Shown here: positions 33,424 to 44,319 of the stretch, in pieces
Position numbering within the stretch: position 1 is the stretch's first letter
Layout of the letters: the number at the start of each line of letters is the position of its first letter
DNA from: Viola odorata
Lineage: Eukaryota > Streptophyta > Magnoliopsida > Malpighiales > Violaceae
DNA: 64,000 nt
Direction: 5' to 3'
NCBI GenBank assembly: GCA_963691705.1
Contig: OY829538.1
Coordinates: 55,021,151-55,085,150 of the forward strand
Translations under genes and position numbers: made by a program
Notes under the pieces: model-generated
Seen by the model: the letters and a program-made list of their open reading frames with translations, nothing else
What the model was told of the DNA's origin: nothing
Database searches by the model: none

Positions 33424-34674
33424 GGACAAAAGATAAATTGGCACCCAACTTTTACTAGAAAATATAGATTAGCACCCACCTTTTGCAATTGACTAATTTG
33501 GCACCTAAGCTTTCTCCGTTAGACAATTTAGCACCTAACGTTTTCTCCGTTAGACAATTAAGCCACTGTGCAACTCAATTTTGACTAACGGTGTTAAATA
33601 ATTGACACGTGACCGTTATCATGCCACGTCAGCATTTTAAAATATATAAAAATTGAAAAAATAGGAAGAAAATCTTAAAATTTTTTAAAAAAATCGAGAA
33701 AAAATATAAAAACTTTTTAAAAAGTTTAGAAAATATAAAAAAATTCCAAAAAATATAAAAAAGTTCAGAAAAATATAAAAAAATCCATAAAAATATGCAA
33801 AAACTTATAATGTAAAAAAATATATGTTTTTTTAAAATTATAAATAAAAAATAGGAAATACAAACCAATAGAATTTTTTTAAAAAACATTGGACACCCCG
33901 TAGAGTGTAAAAATATATTATTTTTAAATATTTTATTATAATTTTTATTTTAAAATCAAATACCTTAAAAATAGAAAAATATAAGAAGAAAAAAAGAAAA
34001 AAGAAAAAAACGCACTCTGTATAGATGCTAGAAATGCTAACTTCACCCCTCCACACCTCATTTTTTTAGTTTCTCTTTTAGGATAGTGAGTTTGTCGAAG
34101 GGATTGAAGAAGAAACTGAAAAGTATTTTGTCCATTTTTTTACATTATAATTTTTTCCTCTTTTTTTTATATTTTTCTGAATTTTTTTATATTGTTCTGG
34201 ATTTTTTTTCGACAATTTTTAAGATTTTCTCCCTATTTTTTCAATTTTTAAGATTTTCTCCACATCATTAGACAATTTTAAATGGTATGTATTTCCTATT
34301 TTTTATTTATAATTTTTAGAAAACATATATTTTTTTACATTAGAATTTTTTCCATATTGTTCTGAACTTTTTTATTTTTTGATTTTTTTAAAAAGTTTTT
34401 TATATTTTCTGGATTTTTTAAATTTTTTTAAAGATTTTCTCCCTATTTTTGCAATATTTATATTTTTTAAAATGCTGACGTGGGGTCATGTGTCAATTAT
34501 TTAACACCGTTAGTTAAAATTGAGTTGCACAGTGGCTTAATTGTCTAACAGAGAAAATGTTGGGTGCTAAATTATCTAACGGAGAAAGCTTAGGTGCCAA
34601 ATTGATCAATTGCAAAAGGTGGGTGCCAATCTGTATTTTGTAATAAAAATTGGGTGCTAATCTATCTTTTACTT
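33424..34674. mobile_element. Fold-back MULE-like element with long terminal inverted repeats
   Basis: The first about 200 bases (GGACAAAAGATAAATTGGCA, then CACCTAAGCTTTCTCCGTT, ACGGTGTTAAATAATTGACA) return in inverted order at the right end. The central 600 bases are AT-rich and also largely self-complementary. TTAAAATTA occurs on both sides (33415-33423, 34675-34683) as a possible 9-bp duplication; the AT-rich context allows up to 12 bp. There is no transposase, so it is non-autonomous. Open frames inside are AT-rich artefacts. Confidence 0.8.
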
Positions 34675-35574
34675 TTAAAATTAAGTCTTTCTAGTTTGAA
34701 GTTTATTATACAGAAACTTCTTCACTCGGCGGATAACACAATCTCGAATTAAATAATTAGATTATCGATTCACATAGCTACTTGTATTCACTTAATTAAA
34801 TAATTACGTATTTAATCCGGTTATTTAATTAATGGTCAAAGTTCAAATCGTGCATGGGTAATCAGTCCTAACAATTCTCTAACAATTTAAATTGAACTAC
34901 CAAAATTAAATGAATATAGGAAAATAAAAAGAGTAAAGAACTTTTATTTGAATCATTAGATCAAATCTTGCTATTAGGGGTGTGCACCGAACTACCGAAC
35001 CGTAATTATCAAAATACTGAACTAAAGTTTTCTCTATTTGGTCAGTATTTTAATTGATATTTTTACATTTTGGTATACCGAATACTGTACATAACTAAAT
35101 TCGGTACGATACGATATTGAATTTTATAAATTTTGTAAATTTTGTTGACATATATATTATTAAGTCAAGTAATTTAATTTAATTTATTTAAAAATTAAAT
35201 AGTAACATACGCACCCAGCCAGGGACGGATCCAGGAATTAAATTCAGGGGGGTGGTGGTTAGGGGACAGCTCCCCCGAATAATTTTTTTTTGAGTATTTT
35301 AAAGGGAAGACAAACGAGCTGAACGAAAAATTGAAAAAATGCTTAAGAAAGTAAATTAAGAATTATACATAAAACGACACAGTGTAACATTCTAATTTCA
35401 ATAAAAATACAAGTAAATTAAGAAAGCTGCCAAGACGATCATAGATTCTTCTTGCAATAAAGTGATTATGAATTATTTTTTTAAACACTAAGATTTTTTT
35501 ATTGTTTGATGACTCACTAAAATTGACATTGTCATGTTAACATAATTGGTTTTGTTATTCTTATTTAAAGAGAA

Positions 35575-35974
35575 AAAATAAATCAAGAACCAACCTAGCA
35601 ACACGAACCGAGTCCGAATTGGACTGGGATGATAAAATGTCCGAAACAGCGTTTCGGATATGGAGTTTGGAGCATAGGAGGTACTCGTACAAGTAAGCTT
35701 CTCCAGATTTGGTGCGAAGGTCTGGAGAGGGAAGATTTATAAGTGGTTAAGGGAGCTCAGGGAGGTGAAGGAGTTAGATTTTGGGTTGTGAGGAAGCGAG
35801 TGATTTGATGTATGCGTCGACATGGGAATCGTTTGGCATCTTCATGACAAGGATGGTGATTAGGAATCGATCATGATGGTTGAGAAGGATTTTTGCAAAC
35901 TCAATTGTTGGGACCAAGTGACCAACTCCTAGGGTTACAATAAATATTAGCTCTGCTAATTTCTTCGACGACAT
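35575..35974 (-). pseudogene. UDP-glycosyltransferase N-terminal fragment (UGT71-like) captured in hAT
   Basis: From the ATG at 35974 the frame reads ELIFIVTLGVGHLVPTIEFA and ITILVMKMPNDSHVDAY, the acceptor-binding N-terminus of plant family-1 UGTs. Through stops near 35774 and 35747 the same frame continues as GEAYLYEYLLCSKLHIRNAV and SVRVARLVLD, also UGT-like. The C-terminal sugar-nucleotide domain (PSPG box) is absent. UGTs attach sugars to small molecules; this fragment cannot. It keeps the start codon and some upstream DNA, as if a gene 5' end had been copied into the transposon. Confidence 0.8.
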
Positions 35975-36690
35975 AGTTTACTTGTTCTTTGATTGATCTT
36001 TCTGATTTCTGAACCAAATGACCAAGAGAGATGAGATGAATTATGTCACACAAAAATGAAAGAAGTGATGATATTTCTGTACCATTCGGTGGTCCGTCAC
36101 TATGATTTATTCTATTTCGTTTGTTTTATTGTAAAATTTTTTCTATGTCAATGTATAATCCAAAACAACAGTGTATGATTTTATTCTATTTCGTATGTTT
36201 TATTGTAAAATATTTTCTGCCATGAAATAGTTAGAAATTAGAGAATGACCTAAAAAAAGAGAGGATAGAGAAAACTGAGAAGTACAAATTCTATGTTTTA
36301 AGGAAATCATTTTATTATTTTTATTTGTTTACCATAAATAATATTTTGATTTTATCTTATAAAAGAAAATTAATGTTTGATAGCATCTATTCATTCATTT
36401 AGATTTACACAACATGATAAATCATATTTAAAAGAGCACGAGAGGAGTCGAATCTTGTTTGTATGTCTTTAAAAATTGTCTTTTTCCTTCTTTTATTGGT
36501 GTTGTGTAAAACTTTATGACTCTAATAATGGATATAGTGGAGTATATTTTAAAGCAGCTGGTCATTTTCTTGATTTAGGGATTAGATAAAAGAGAATTTT
36601 TTTATTTGATTTAGGGATTAGATAAAAGATAAAAATATATAAGAAAAGAAAAGTAATGTCAGAAGAAAAGAAAAGTAAGTAATTTGCCAT

Positions 36691-36768
36691 ATTCCGGATT
36701 TAAACCCACGCCCTTTTGCAAAGGGGAGAACTTGATTCAGCCGTCTTAGACCACTTGGTCATCCTAAC
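36691..36768 (-). pseudogene. tRNA-Leu(CAA)-like sequence in hAT
   Basis: On the - strand it reads GTTAGGATGACCAAGTGG (A-box like), a CTGAATCAAGTTCT anticodon-loop-like part with CAA, a long variable arm, and GGGTTTAAATCC (B-box like). The 3' acceptor half does not pair with the 5' half, so it is a degenerate copy. It could be a tRNA pseudogene or the head of a tRNA-derived SINE. Confidence 0.6.
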
Positions 36769-37530
36769 ATTGATGTTCAATATTGCCTAGTAAATTAATA
36801 TGTTCATTCAATTAAATAATTTTTTTTTGATTGGGCTGGATCCGTCCCTGCACCCAGCAAAACATATATTATTAAGTTAAGTGATTTAATTAATTTATTT
36901 AAAAATTAAATGGCACACGCACCCTGACCCAGCAAAACCAAACTCATCTCCTCTAAAAGTACTTTGTTTCTTTTTTCACGTCTAGCAGCGGCGCAAACTC
37001 ATCTCTCGTGTAATCTCATCACCACCACCAGTCCACCACCACATCATCTTCTTCTTCTCCTCTCATCCCACTCGAACTACATCTCTTATCAATTAGGTTA
37101 GAGTTTTATATTTAGTGAAATAAAAATCAATCTTGATTGTTATTGATTTTAATTGTGATTGATGTTTTATTTCATACAGATTCTGATACTGGAGGCCATA
37201 GGAGCAACATTGATAGCCAAATTGCTAGTTTTTTAAATTTATATTGATTTAATTTGGTATTCGGTATACCGTATTACCTTACCGAAATAATTTTGGTAAT
37301 ATTAAAATGGTACCGATCAAGAAAAAGTATGATACGGTATTTATTTTTCATAGTTTGGTATACCGAATACCAAAATATTATAGTACTGACTGATGAACAC
37401 TCATAATGATAGGGGACACACAATTTATTTTTTAACACTTCAGCAACTTCATTATATCCAGTGGTTTATATAATAGCATACATTTGCATTCTAACAAAAC
37501 TTATCTATATATAAAAAAGAAAAAAAATTC

Positions 37531-39200
37531 AATGAACATGTAACTCATTAATTATTTGTTGGTAATAAAAGTTCCAGCGGTTGATTCGGAACTAGGTTCG
37601 AATCTCACCCTCAATTTATAACGGACCACATGAGCCTCATTGGTTATGTAAGCAAATTTAGACTAATCTCTAGTGAATAATCATCACACTACTCCTTTAC
37701 TTATCAGTATCTAGAAACATTGATTAACAAACTGATCAAATCTCAATCACTTTAGGCAGGGACGGATCTAGCATTAGGTCAGGGTAGGCTATCGCACCCC
37801 TTGGCCCAATCAAAAAACCAATTTATCCCACTAAATCCAGCCCAAATTTTAAACCCAACCCAAACACATAACCCATTTATCCCACTAAGCCCAGCCCAAA
37901 TTTTAAACTCAACCCAAACAAATAACCCAACCCAGCCTAAGTAACCAACCCACACCCAAATCCTTAACCCAACCCAGCTACCCCAAATCTCAAAATTAAA
38001 ATCTTTAACCTTAATCCCCAAATTAATCATGATCCCTCATCTCGTCGCTCAACGGTCAGTGCCCCAGCCCCTTCGCGCCCGTCGGTGTGCTCTGCCTCTG
38101 CCTGACTACCTCTACTCTCCGTCCGTCACTGCACTCTCAGCCTCTTCGTCGCGCCGTCACGCCTTTGCTCCCTCTGCTTGTCGTCGCCTCTTTTTGTTAA
38201 GTTTATCTAAATATTTGTTATTTAGTGACGGATACAAATACTCTTAAGTATTTTTCTATTTTTTCGTTTAGCTCGCTTGCCTTTCCTTTAAAATACTAAA
38301 AAAAAAAAAAATTTCCAGGATGCTGCTCCCGAACCCCCGCACCCCCTAAATACAAATCCTGGATCAATGAACATGTAACTCATTAATTATTTGTTGGTAA
38401 TAAAAGTTCCAGCGGTTGATTCAGAACTAGGTTCGAATCTCACCCTCAATTTATAACGGACCACATGAGCCTCATTGGTTATGTAAGCAAATTCAGACTA
38501 ATCTCTAGTGAATAATCATCACACTATTCCTTTTCTTATCAGTATCTAGAAACATTGATTAAAAAACTAATCAAATCTCAATCAATTCAGGCAGGGACAG
38601 ATCTAGCATTAGGTCAGGGTGGGCTATCGCACCCCTTGGCCTAATCAAAAAACCCATTTATCCCACTAAGCTCAGCCCAAATTTTAAACCCAACCCAAAC
38701 AAATAACCCATTTATCCCACTAAGCCCATCTCAAATTTTAAACTCAACCCAAACAAATAACCCATCCCAGCCTAAGTAACCAACCCACACCCAAATCCCT
38801 AACCCAACCCAGCTACCACAAATCTCAAAATTAAAATCCCTAACCTTAATCCCCAAATTAATCGCGATCCCTCATCCCGTCTCTTAGCGGTCAGTGCCCC
38901 AGCCCCTTAGCGCCCGTCGGTGTGCTCTGCCTCTGCCTGACTGCCTATACTCTCCGTCTGTCACTACACTCTCAGCCTCTTCGTCGCGCCATCACTCCTT
39001 TGCTCCCTCTGCTCGTCTTCGCCTATTTTTGGTAAGTTTATCTAAATATTTCTTATTTAGTGACGGACACGAATACTCTTAAGTATTTTTCTATTTTTTC
39101 GTTCAGCTCGCTTGCCTTCCCTTTAAAATACTCAAAAAAAAAAATCGAGGACGCTGCTTCCGAACCCCCGCACCCCCTGAATACAAATCCTGGATCCGTC
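37531..39200. repeat. Tandem duplication, two copies of an 835-bp unit
   Basis: AATGAACATGTAACTCATTA begins at 37531 and at 38366, and the following 830 bases match closely throughout. Each copy contains a transposon-like segment that starts CAGGGACGGATCTAGC (CAGGGACAGATC in copy 2). It ends ATCCTGGATCCGTCACT in copy 2 but is cut at CTGGATC in copy 1, where the junction lies. The interior is rich in AACCCAACCC-type repeats and a C-rich segment. I see no gene. Confidence 0.88.
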
Positions 39201-39790
39201 ACTAATTTCAAGCATGAACGGAGTGTAAAATAGCAAAGTATCAAGATGCATACAAGTAGGAATGTTGTGCGTTCAAGATTCAGCATTTCATAGACCAACC
39301 ATGGCGACTGTGGTGTTGATGCTTAAGAGCAGTAACACAACTCTTCCATTGCCAAGACAACCTAGTACTTTCACTTCAAACAGAACTTGCATAGATTCAG
39401 ACATTTTCACTGATGGATAATAAATTACATTCTCAAATGACTTGACGGTTACAATGGTAGGGTGTATATATGTTGACTATTTAACATGGTATATGTTATA
39501 CGAAATTATAAATTACAAACATTCAATTAATTTTTTAAATGTAAGGATGCATAATTTAATTACGTAATTATTATTAATTCCTAACAAAAAAATGAGTATT
39601 TTTTACAAAATTAAAAGAGATTAAAATAATTAAAAATAGCAACAAAAAAAAAGGCAGTCTAGTCGTCAGTTGTAATTTTGCTGAAAATGAAAAAGAAGAA
39701 AATTCCAGTGTGCAACCTGTCGCACAGGATCCATTCCTTTGTCCCTCTCCACCGTTAGGGTTTATGCTAGGCACCATAACCGCTCTAGAA
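39201..39790. other. Intergenic DNA
   Basis: No recognised gene. The part near 39740-39780 (CCGTTAGGGTTTATGC) could be upstream sequence of the PWP1 pseudogene. Confidence 0.4.
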
Positions 39791-39794
39791 CTCT

Positions 39795-40190
39795 AATGCT
39801 CTGTATGGCAACTTAAGTGCACGAAGGAAAAGAGGGGAAGTTTAATGAGGGAAAGGAGAGGAAGGGAATTTTTCTACAAATTCCCTTGTATGACTACATT
39901 TTTTATACACAAGGGAAAAGGAAGGAAATTTTCTTTAAAGCCCATGGCACAAGCCCAAACCCATGACTTTCTTTCCTTTTTAAAGCTCAGTCTATAATTT
40001 CCTTCCTTTTCCTCCCACTTATGGGAGGAAATTTTTTGTGGGCTAGGGAGGAAATTTTTACAATTTATTTCCTTCCTATTCCCTTCCTTTCCCTTTGATT
40101 CCCTTGACCATTTTTTTCCCGAAAGTTTAAAAATTTCATTTCCCTTCCCTTCCTTTCTATCCTAATCCTCCTTCCCATAGGCTACAACAA
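39795..40190. repeat. Purine/pyrimidine-rich, partly self-complementary insertion
   Basis: GGGAAAGGAGAGGAAGGGAA-like strings on the left half are answered by TTCCTTCCTATTCCC-like strings on the right half. The outer ends (TGTATGG and CCCATAGG) could be weak inverted repeats. It may be a MITE inserted in the 5' flank of the PWP1 pseudogene; the family is unknown. Confidence 0.35.
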
Positions 40191-40258
40191 CACCACCACA
40201 GACATAAACAAGACCCTCCTTTAAATCCGGCATGTTTGCTCAACCCATCATCCTAAAC

Positions 40259-42858
40259 ATGATAACAGCAACTCATGGGTTCCTAGAGGCGTTGCAAACC
40301 AACAATAGCTGATCCTCCATCCAAAGAATAAATTGAGGAGTTTATCAAAACCAACGCTTTACCAATATCGTAACTAATTCGGCTACTCAGTCACTAGCTT
40401 ACTGTTGTAGAAACAAGGGAAAATGAAAATTTTGGCACCTGTACTCGAATTGAATGACTGATTTGGCACCTCTCCTTTTTTCCCCTCTTAAATGGTACCC
40501 CTACTCAACATGAATGTCACATTTGGTACCTGCCTCTAACACCATCAATACCGTTAACCCACCTACGTGGCATGCCACGTCATACGCCACATCAGATACG
40601 GCTGACGTGTCATGCCACGTAATCCAAATTCAACCCGGATTCATTTTCAGGCAGACGGTGCATCACTCGTTATTGCATGACATGTAGTCCATGGTATAGC
40701 AGACGATGTGCCACGCACTCTTAAGTTAATAGATTGAGTGACGCGTCGTCTGCCCAATTAGTTAAATCCCTCTTCCTTCTCCCGTTGTCCTCATTTCCTC
40801 TCTAAAATTCAAAAAACCTCAAACCTTAGAAATCTAGCATATAAGTGTTGATTTGTGCTGAACGTGTGGTGGAGGCAACGGCAGCGGGTGAGCTAGCAAG
40901 CGAGCTGCAAGCAGTGAATAAACCATGCCTACAACAATTAGCAAGCAGATGAAGTACTTGTACCTTCTTGATGAGTGCTCCATTCTTAAGAATTTGTCTT
41001 TTGCCTTGGATTTGAGCAGATGAATGGATTTTATAGATGGGAGTTTGCAGAAATGGTGAGGTTTTGCATGCATGGATTGTGGATCTTGGGCCGACTTTGT
41101 CAACTGGGATTTTGCACACGTAATTGTTTTATTTCTTTGTATAAAGTTGCCGGCAAAATGATCGACGCCAAGCCATTTTTTTCATGGCACAAAAGAATTC
41201 TAAATAGTAAATTCCCCTCCTTTTATTATTATTCGTATTAACAAATCAACACTTAGAGAGGAAATGAGGACGAGGGAGGTGGAAGAGGAATTTAACTAAT
41301 TGAGCAGACGACGCGTCACTCAATCCATTAACTTAACAGTGCGTGACGCATCGTCTGCTATACCATGGACTACATGTCATACAATAATGCGTGACGCGTC
41401 GTCTGCCTGAAAATGAATTTGGGTCAAATTTGGATGACGTGGCATGACACGTAGGCGGGTTAACGGTTCTTCGTTGACGGTGTTAGAGGCAGGTACCAAA
41501 TGTGACATTCATGTTGAGTAGAGGTACCATTTAAGAGTGAAAAAAGAGGTACCAAATCAGTCATTCAATTCGAGTACAGGTGTCAAATTTTTCATTTTCC
41601 ATAGAAACAACCTCTCCTCTGCTTTAAATTGTTTACATTTCCCATTTTATTTTTCTTCTCCACTGGCGGGAATGGGAATGATGAGGATAAAAATGAACAA
41701 GAAGAAGAGATGGATGTTGATTCTACCGCCAAAGATACTGACACTGACGTCGGGAGAGCATTGGCAGTTGCAGACGCGCTTGGGAGAAGTTCTAAAGGGA
41801 AAAAGGTAGATGACATAGCTGACGGATTGAAGGAGCTTGACATGGACAATTACGACGAGGAGGATGAAGGTTAAGTTCTTGAAATTTGTTCATTCGTTTA
41901 GGCGTTTGTTCATGGCGTAACTTAATGTTATGTTTGATGTTTTATGTTAGAGGTTGAGCTGTTTAGCAAAGGTATTGGGGATCTTTACTATCCAAGTAAT
42001 GCGCTGGATCCTTATTTAAAGAACAAAGATGTAAGGTTTTTAGTTCTTAAGGTTGTAGTAGTAGTTGTTGATGTTGTTGTTGTTAAGTTATGGTTTGATG
42101 ATTGGCATGCTATTTTTTTTAGGAAGATGAGGATTCTGAGGAGGAGAAGGATATGGTGATTCAACCAAAGGATGCAGTTATTATTTGTGCACGTAATGAG
42201 GATGACTTCAATCACCTTAAGGTGTGTAACAGTTCTTTTGGTGATATGCTGCTTTCTCAATTCTATCTATAACAATGACTCTGTACATGCAGATTTGGAT
42301 ATACGAGGAGACAGATGATGGTGAATCGAATATGTATGTTCACCATGATGTTGTTCTTTCAGGGTACCCTCTCTGTACAGCATGGCTTGACTGTCCTATT
42401 AAAGGGGGTGAAAGAGGTAAGAAAATTCGAATTTTGTACTATTATGTTGAAAGTTTTACAAGACTTTTTCCAACCTTTTTGTGTGAAATAATGGATGTCC
42501 ATGAAAGGTGAAGTGGGATGCTTAATCAAAATCATTTCATTATAGCTTGTCTTCATTTTTGCAAACTAATGCTTCTAGAATTATTACTCCATTTGTTTTA
42601 TTCATGGATGTTTTTTGGATGTTGATAGGGAATTTTGTAGTTGTTGGGTAAGTGGATTAGCCTTCCATTGAGATATGGGATCTTTGACACTGTAGGTGTA
42701 TCATCCCATGAATTATTAATGTCGTTACTCTCTAATTAATGGATTACTGCAGAATCTCAAGATTTATTATTGTTCACAGATTGATGAAGTATAACCATCT
42801 CTGGTGCTCGGTCGAATTGTTGAGAAGAAGAAGAAAAAGAACACAAAAGGAAAGGAGG
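40259..42858 (+). pseudogene. PWP1: PWP1-like WD40 protein gene, truncated and interrupted pseudogene
   Basis: Recognisable pieces of periodic tryptophan protein 1, a WD40 ribosome-biogenesis factor, are in order. They are a frameshifted first segment from the ATG at 40259 (WVPRGVAN, EEFIKT), an acidic segment to 41869 (EEEMDVDS ... GLKELDMDNYDEEDE), and exons 41951-42030 (FSKGIGDLYYPSNALDPYL), 42123-42221 and 42293-42416 (WIYEETDDGESNMYVHHD, LCTAWLDCPIKGGE). After these come 42629-42690 (GNFVVVG then stops) and 42780-42858 (IDEV.PSLVLGRIVEKKKKK). Introns keep GT-AG borders. A MULE sits in the first segment, stops occur from about 42643, and the WD40 repeats are missing where the next retrotransposon begins at 42876. 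Confidence 0.85.
40417..41601. mobile_element. Fold-back MULE with 9-bp duplication
   Basis: TAGAAACAA flanks the element on both sides (40408-40416, 41602-41610), the 9-bp size of Mutator-like elements. The arms (GGGAAAATGAAAATTTTGGC ... and inverted GGAAAATGAAAAATTTGACA) extend about 370 bases each, with a loop of about 430 bases. The loop encodes nothing recognised. The style (GGCACC repeats, ACGTGGCATGCC, GACGGTGTTAGAGG) parallels the element at 33424. It splits the PWP1 pseudogene. Confidence 0.9.
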
Positions 42859-42875
42859 TCTGTTAGGAAATCTAA

Positions 42876-44017
42876 TGTGATCCGGCCTAGGGTTAGTAAG
42901 CCGGATAACATATGGAGCTTAAGGAGGATCTAGCCAAGCGAATTAACTAGCACACACATGACTACAAAGAGGAAAATAACAAGATAAGAATGTATAGCGG
43001 AGGAAGAAACACAAAAGAGTGATGGAAAGATGGGAGTTACCAGGAATTAGAAGAAGGATGGAAGGGATGGAGATGAGCACACACGAAGTAGCGAGACACA
43101 CATGAACGATTTCTTGATCAAGATATACTCCGAGGGCCGAGTCGGGACTAGTTTCTATGGATGATCAACAAAAAAAAACATGTATTTCATTCAAGCAAAC
43201 ATCGTCACAACCATTACAAACATGGATTTCCCGGAGAGAGATCGGGAGGAGTAATCTCAAACTCAAGCGATCCCTCTCAAGGAATTAAAGTGTTGAGCCA
43301 AGGCTTAGGTGATAAGAGAAGGAGTAATCTCACGTTACAAAAATCAACCAAATGTCTAAGCTCCCTCACAAATGAAAGAATTATCCTATTTATAGTTTGC
43401 ATACAAATTGGGCTTGAAAAGCCCTCAAACTAGCTCATTTTTCCATTTTTGGGAAGGGCTTGGCGGCATGACGCTAAGCACTGCCAAGCTTGCACCAAAA
43501 CTATCTCTTAGGGGCATGCCATTAAGGCCTTAGCGGCATGTCGTTAAGCACTGCCCCAAATGGCTAAAAATGGTCATTTTGTGTACGACTTGAGTTTGGC
43601 TTGCGCGCATGATGCTCTATCACCACCCTAAATTGGTCCTCGGCCTTGGGAGACTCCTCGTTGGACTTGGATTCATCACACAAGATGATCTTCTTGTGAT
43701 TGACCTTTGTTGTCAAGGATGGAGCATTCATTGTCGAAGGTTTGTTGCGCACGTTGGAGAAGTTTGGCTTTGCTGGAGGCCTTGGATAGGTGCGCGTGTC
43801 CTTGTGACTTACTAGGGCTAGATGTGCCTCTTCTTCATGGATCACTCGGCCATCTTAGGGGTTCCGTGTGTCTAGGCCTAGGCATTGCGATGATTTAGCG
43901 CTTGATGCTCGGCCTTGGGCATGATTTACACTCATTGGCAAGGCTCGGCTGCCCACGACCGGTTCTCTTGGCTGCACGGCAAGTTGTTCTATTTTGAAGG
44001 GGGTCGTGATCACATCA
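42876..44017 (-). repeat. 3' LTR of element D
   Basis: 1142 bp, reading TGTGATCCGGCC at its low end and CGTGATCACATCA at its high end on the + strand. It is matched by 47583-48420. It contains a 60-base near-duplicate around CTTGGCGGCATG and AGCGGCATG (about 43450-43560). Confidence 0.93.
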
Positions 44018-44060
44018 ACCTCTCCCTCTTCAAAAGGATTCGTCCTCGAATCCATAACCT
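44018..44060 (-). pseudogene. Purine tract and integrase C-terminal remnant of element D
   Basis: On the - strand the bases before the LTR read AAGAGGGAGAGGT, a good purine tract. The same stretch codes MDSRTNPFEEGEVD, the equivalent of the SRTNPFEGG end of the CRM-like polyprotein. This shows D descends from an autonomous gypsy element. Confidence 0.75.
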
Positions 44061-44319
44061 CAATCGTCTCACCTACACACTTAAAAACACTTGAAAACAA
44101 AGGTGAGATACCCAAGAGGTGCAATCGCGCATGCTTATGTATAGGTTGGACCAAGGAAGAGTCAACAACATTAATAGCACATTGATGCAAATCGTTTCTT
44201 AAAATGTCATGTAAAAATGCGGATGACATCACAAATCTTAGAACAACAAACAGGATGAATCATCTTCTCTATATGCGTCACAATGACAAGCTAAGAGAAT
44301 TGAGAACTACAAAAAGGCA

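Larger units (their letters stand above)
35220..36850. mobile_element. hAT element carrying a UGT gene fragment
   Basis: The ends CAGGGACGGATCCAG and CTGGATCCGTCCCTG are perfect inverted repeats of 15 bases. CACCCAGC is directly duplicated outside them (35212-35219, 36851-36858), the 8-bp size expected for hAT. No transposase is encoded. It carries a 5' fragment of a glycosyltransferase gene and a tRNA-like sequence. Confidence 0.9.
34975..37405. mobile_element. hAT-like non-autonomous element (outer), interrupted by a second hAT
   Basis: The left end TAGGGGTGTGCACCGA and the inverted right end TATGAGTGTTCATC are related and resemble the TAGGGGTGTxCA ends common in plant hAT elements. Subterminal regions repeat GGTATACCGAATAC-like motifs in both orientations. 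I see no convincing 8-bp duplication. The interior, apart from the nested element at 35220-36850, is noncoding and includes a CCACCA/TCTTCT-rich 5'-UTR-like stretch near 37020. Confidence 0.5.

Noticed and set aside
33629..34271. Phe/Ile/Leu-rich open frames on both strands
   Set aside because: Translations of the AT-rich core of a fold-back element; they mirror each other because the DNA is self-complementary.
34975..37405. Clean 8-bp target duplication for the outer hAT-like element
   Set aside because: CTTGCTAT on the left does not match the bases after the right end, so the boundaries remain tentative.
38029..39082. Two similar open frames of 62-72 codons (Ser/Arg/Leu-rich)
   Set aside because: They lie in the two copies of the tandem duplication inside a transposon-like segment; differences between copies show no sign of codon constraint.
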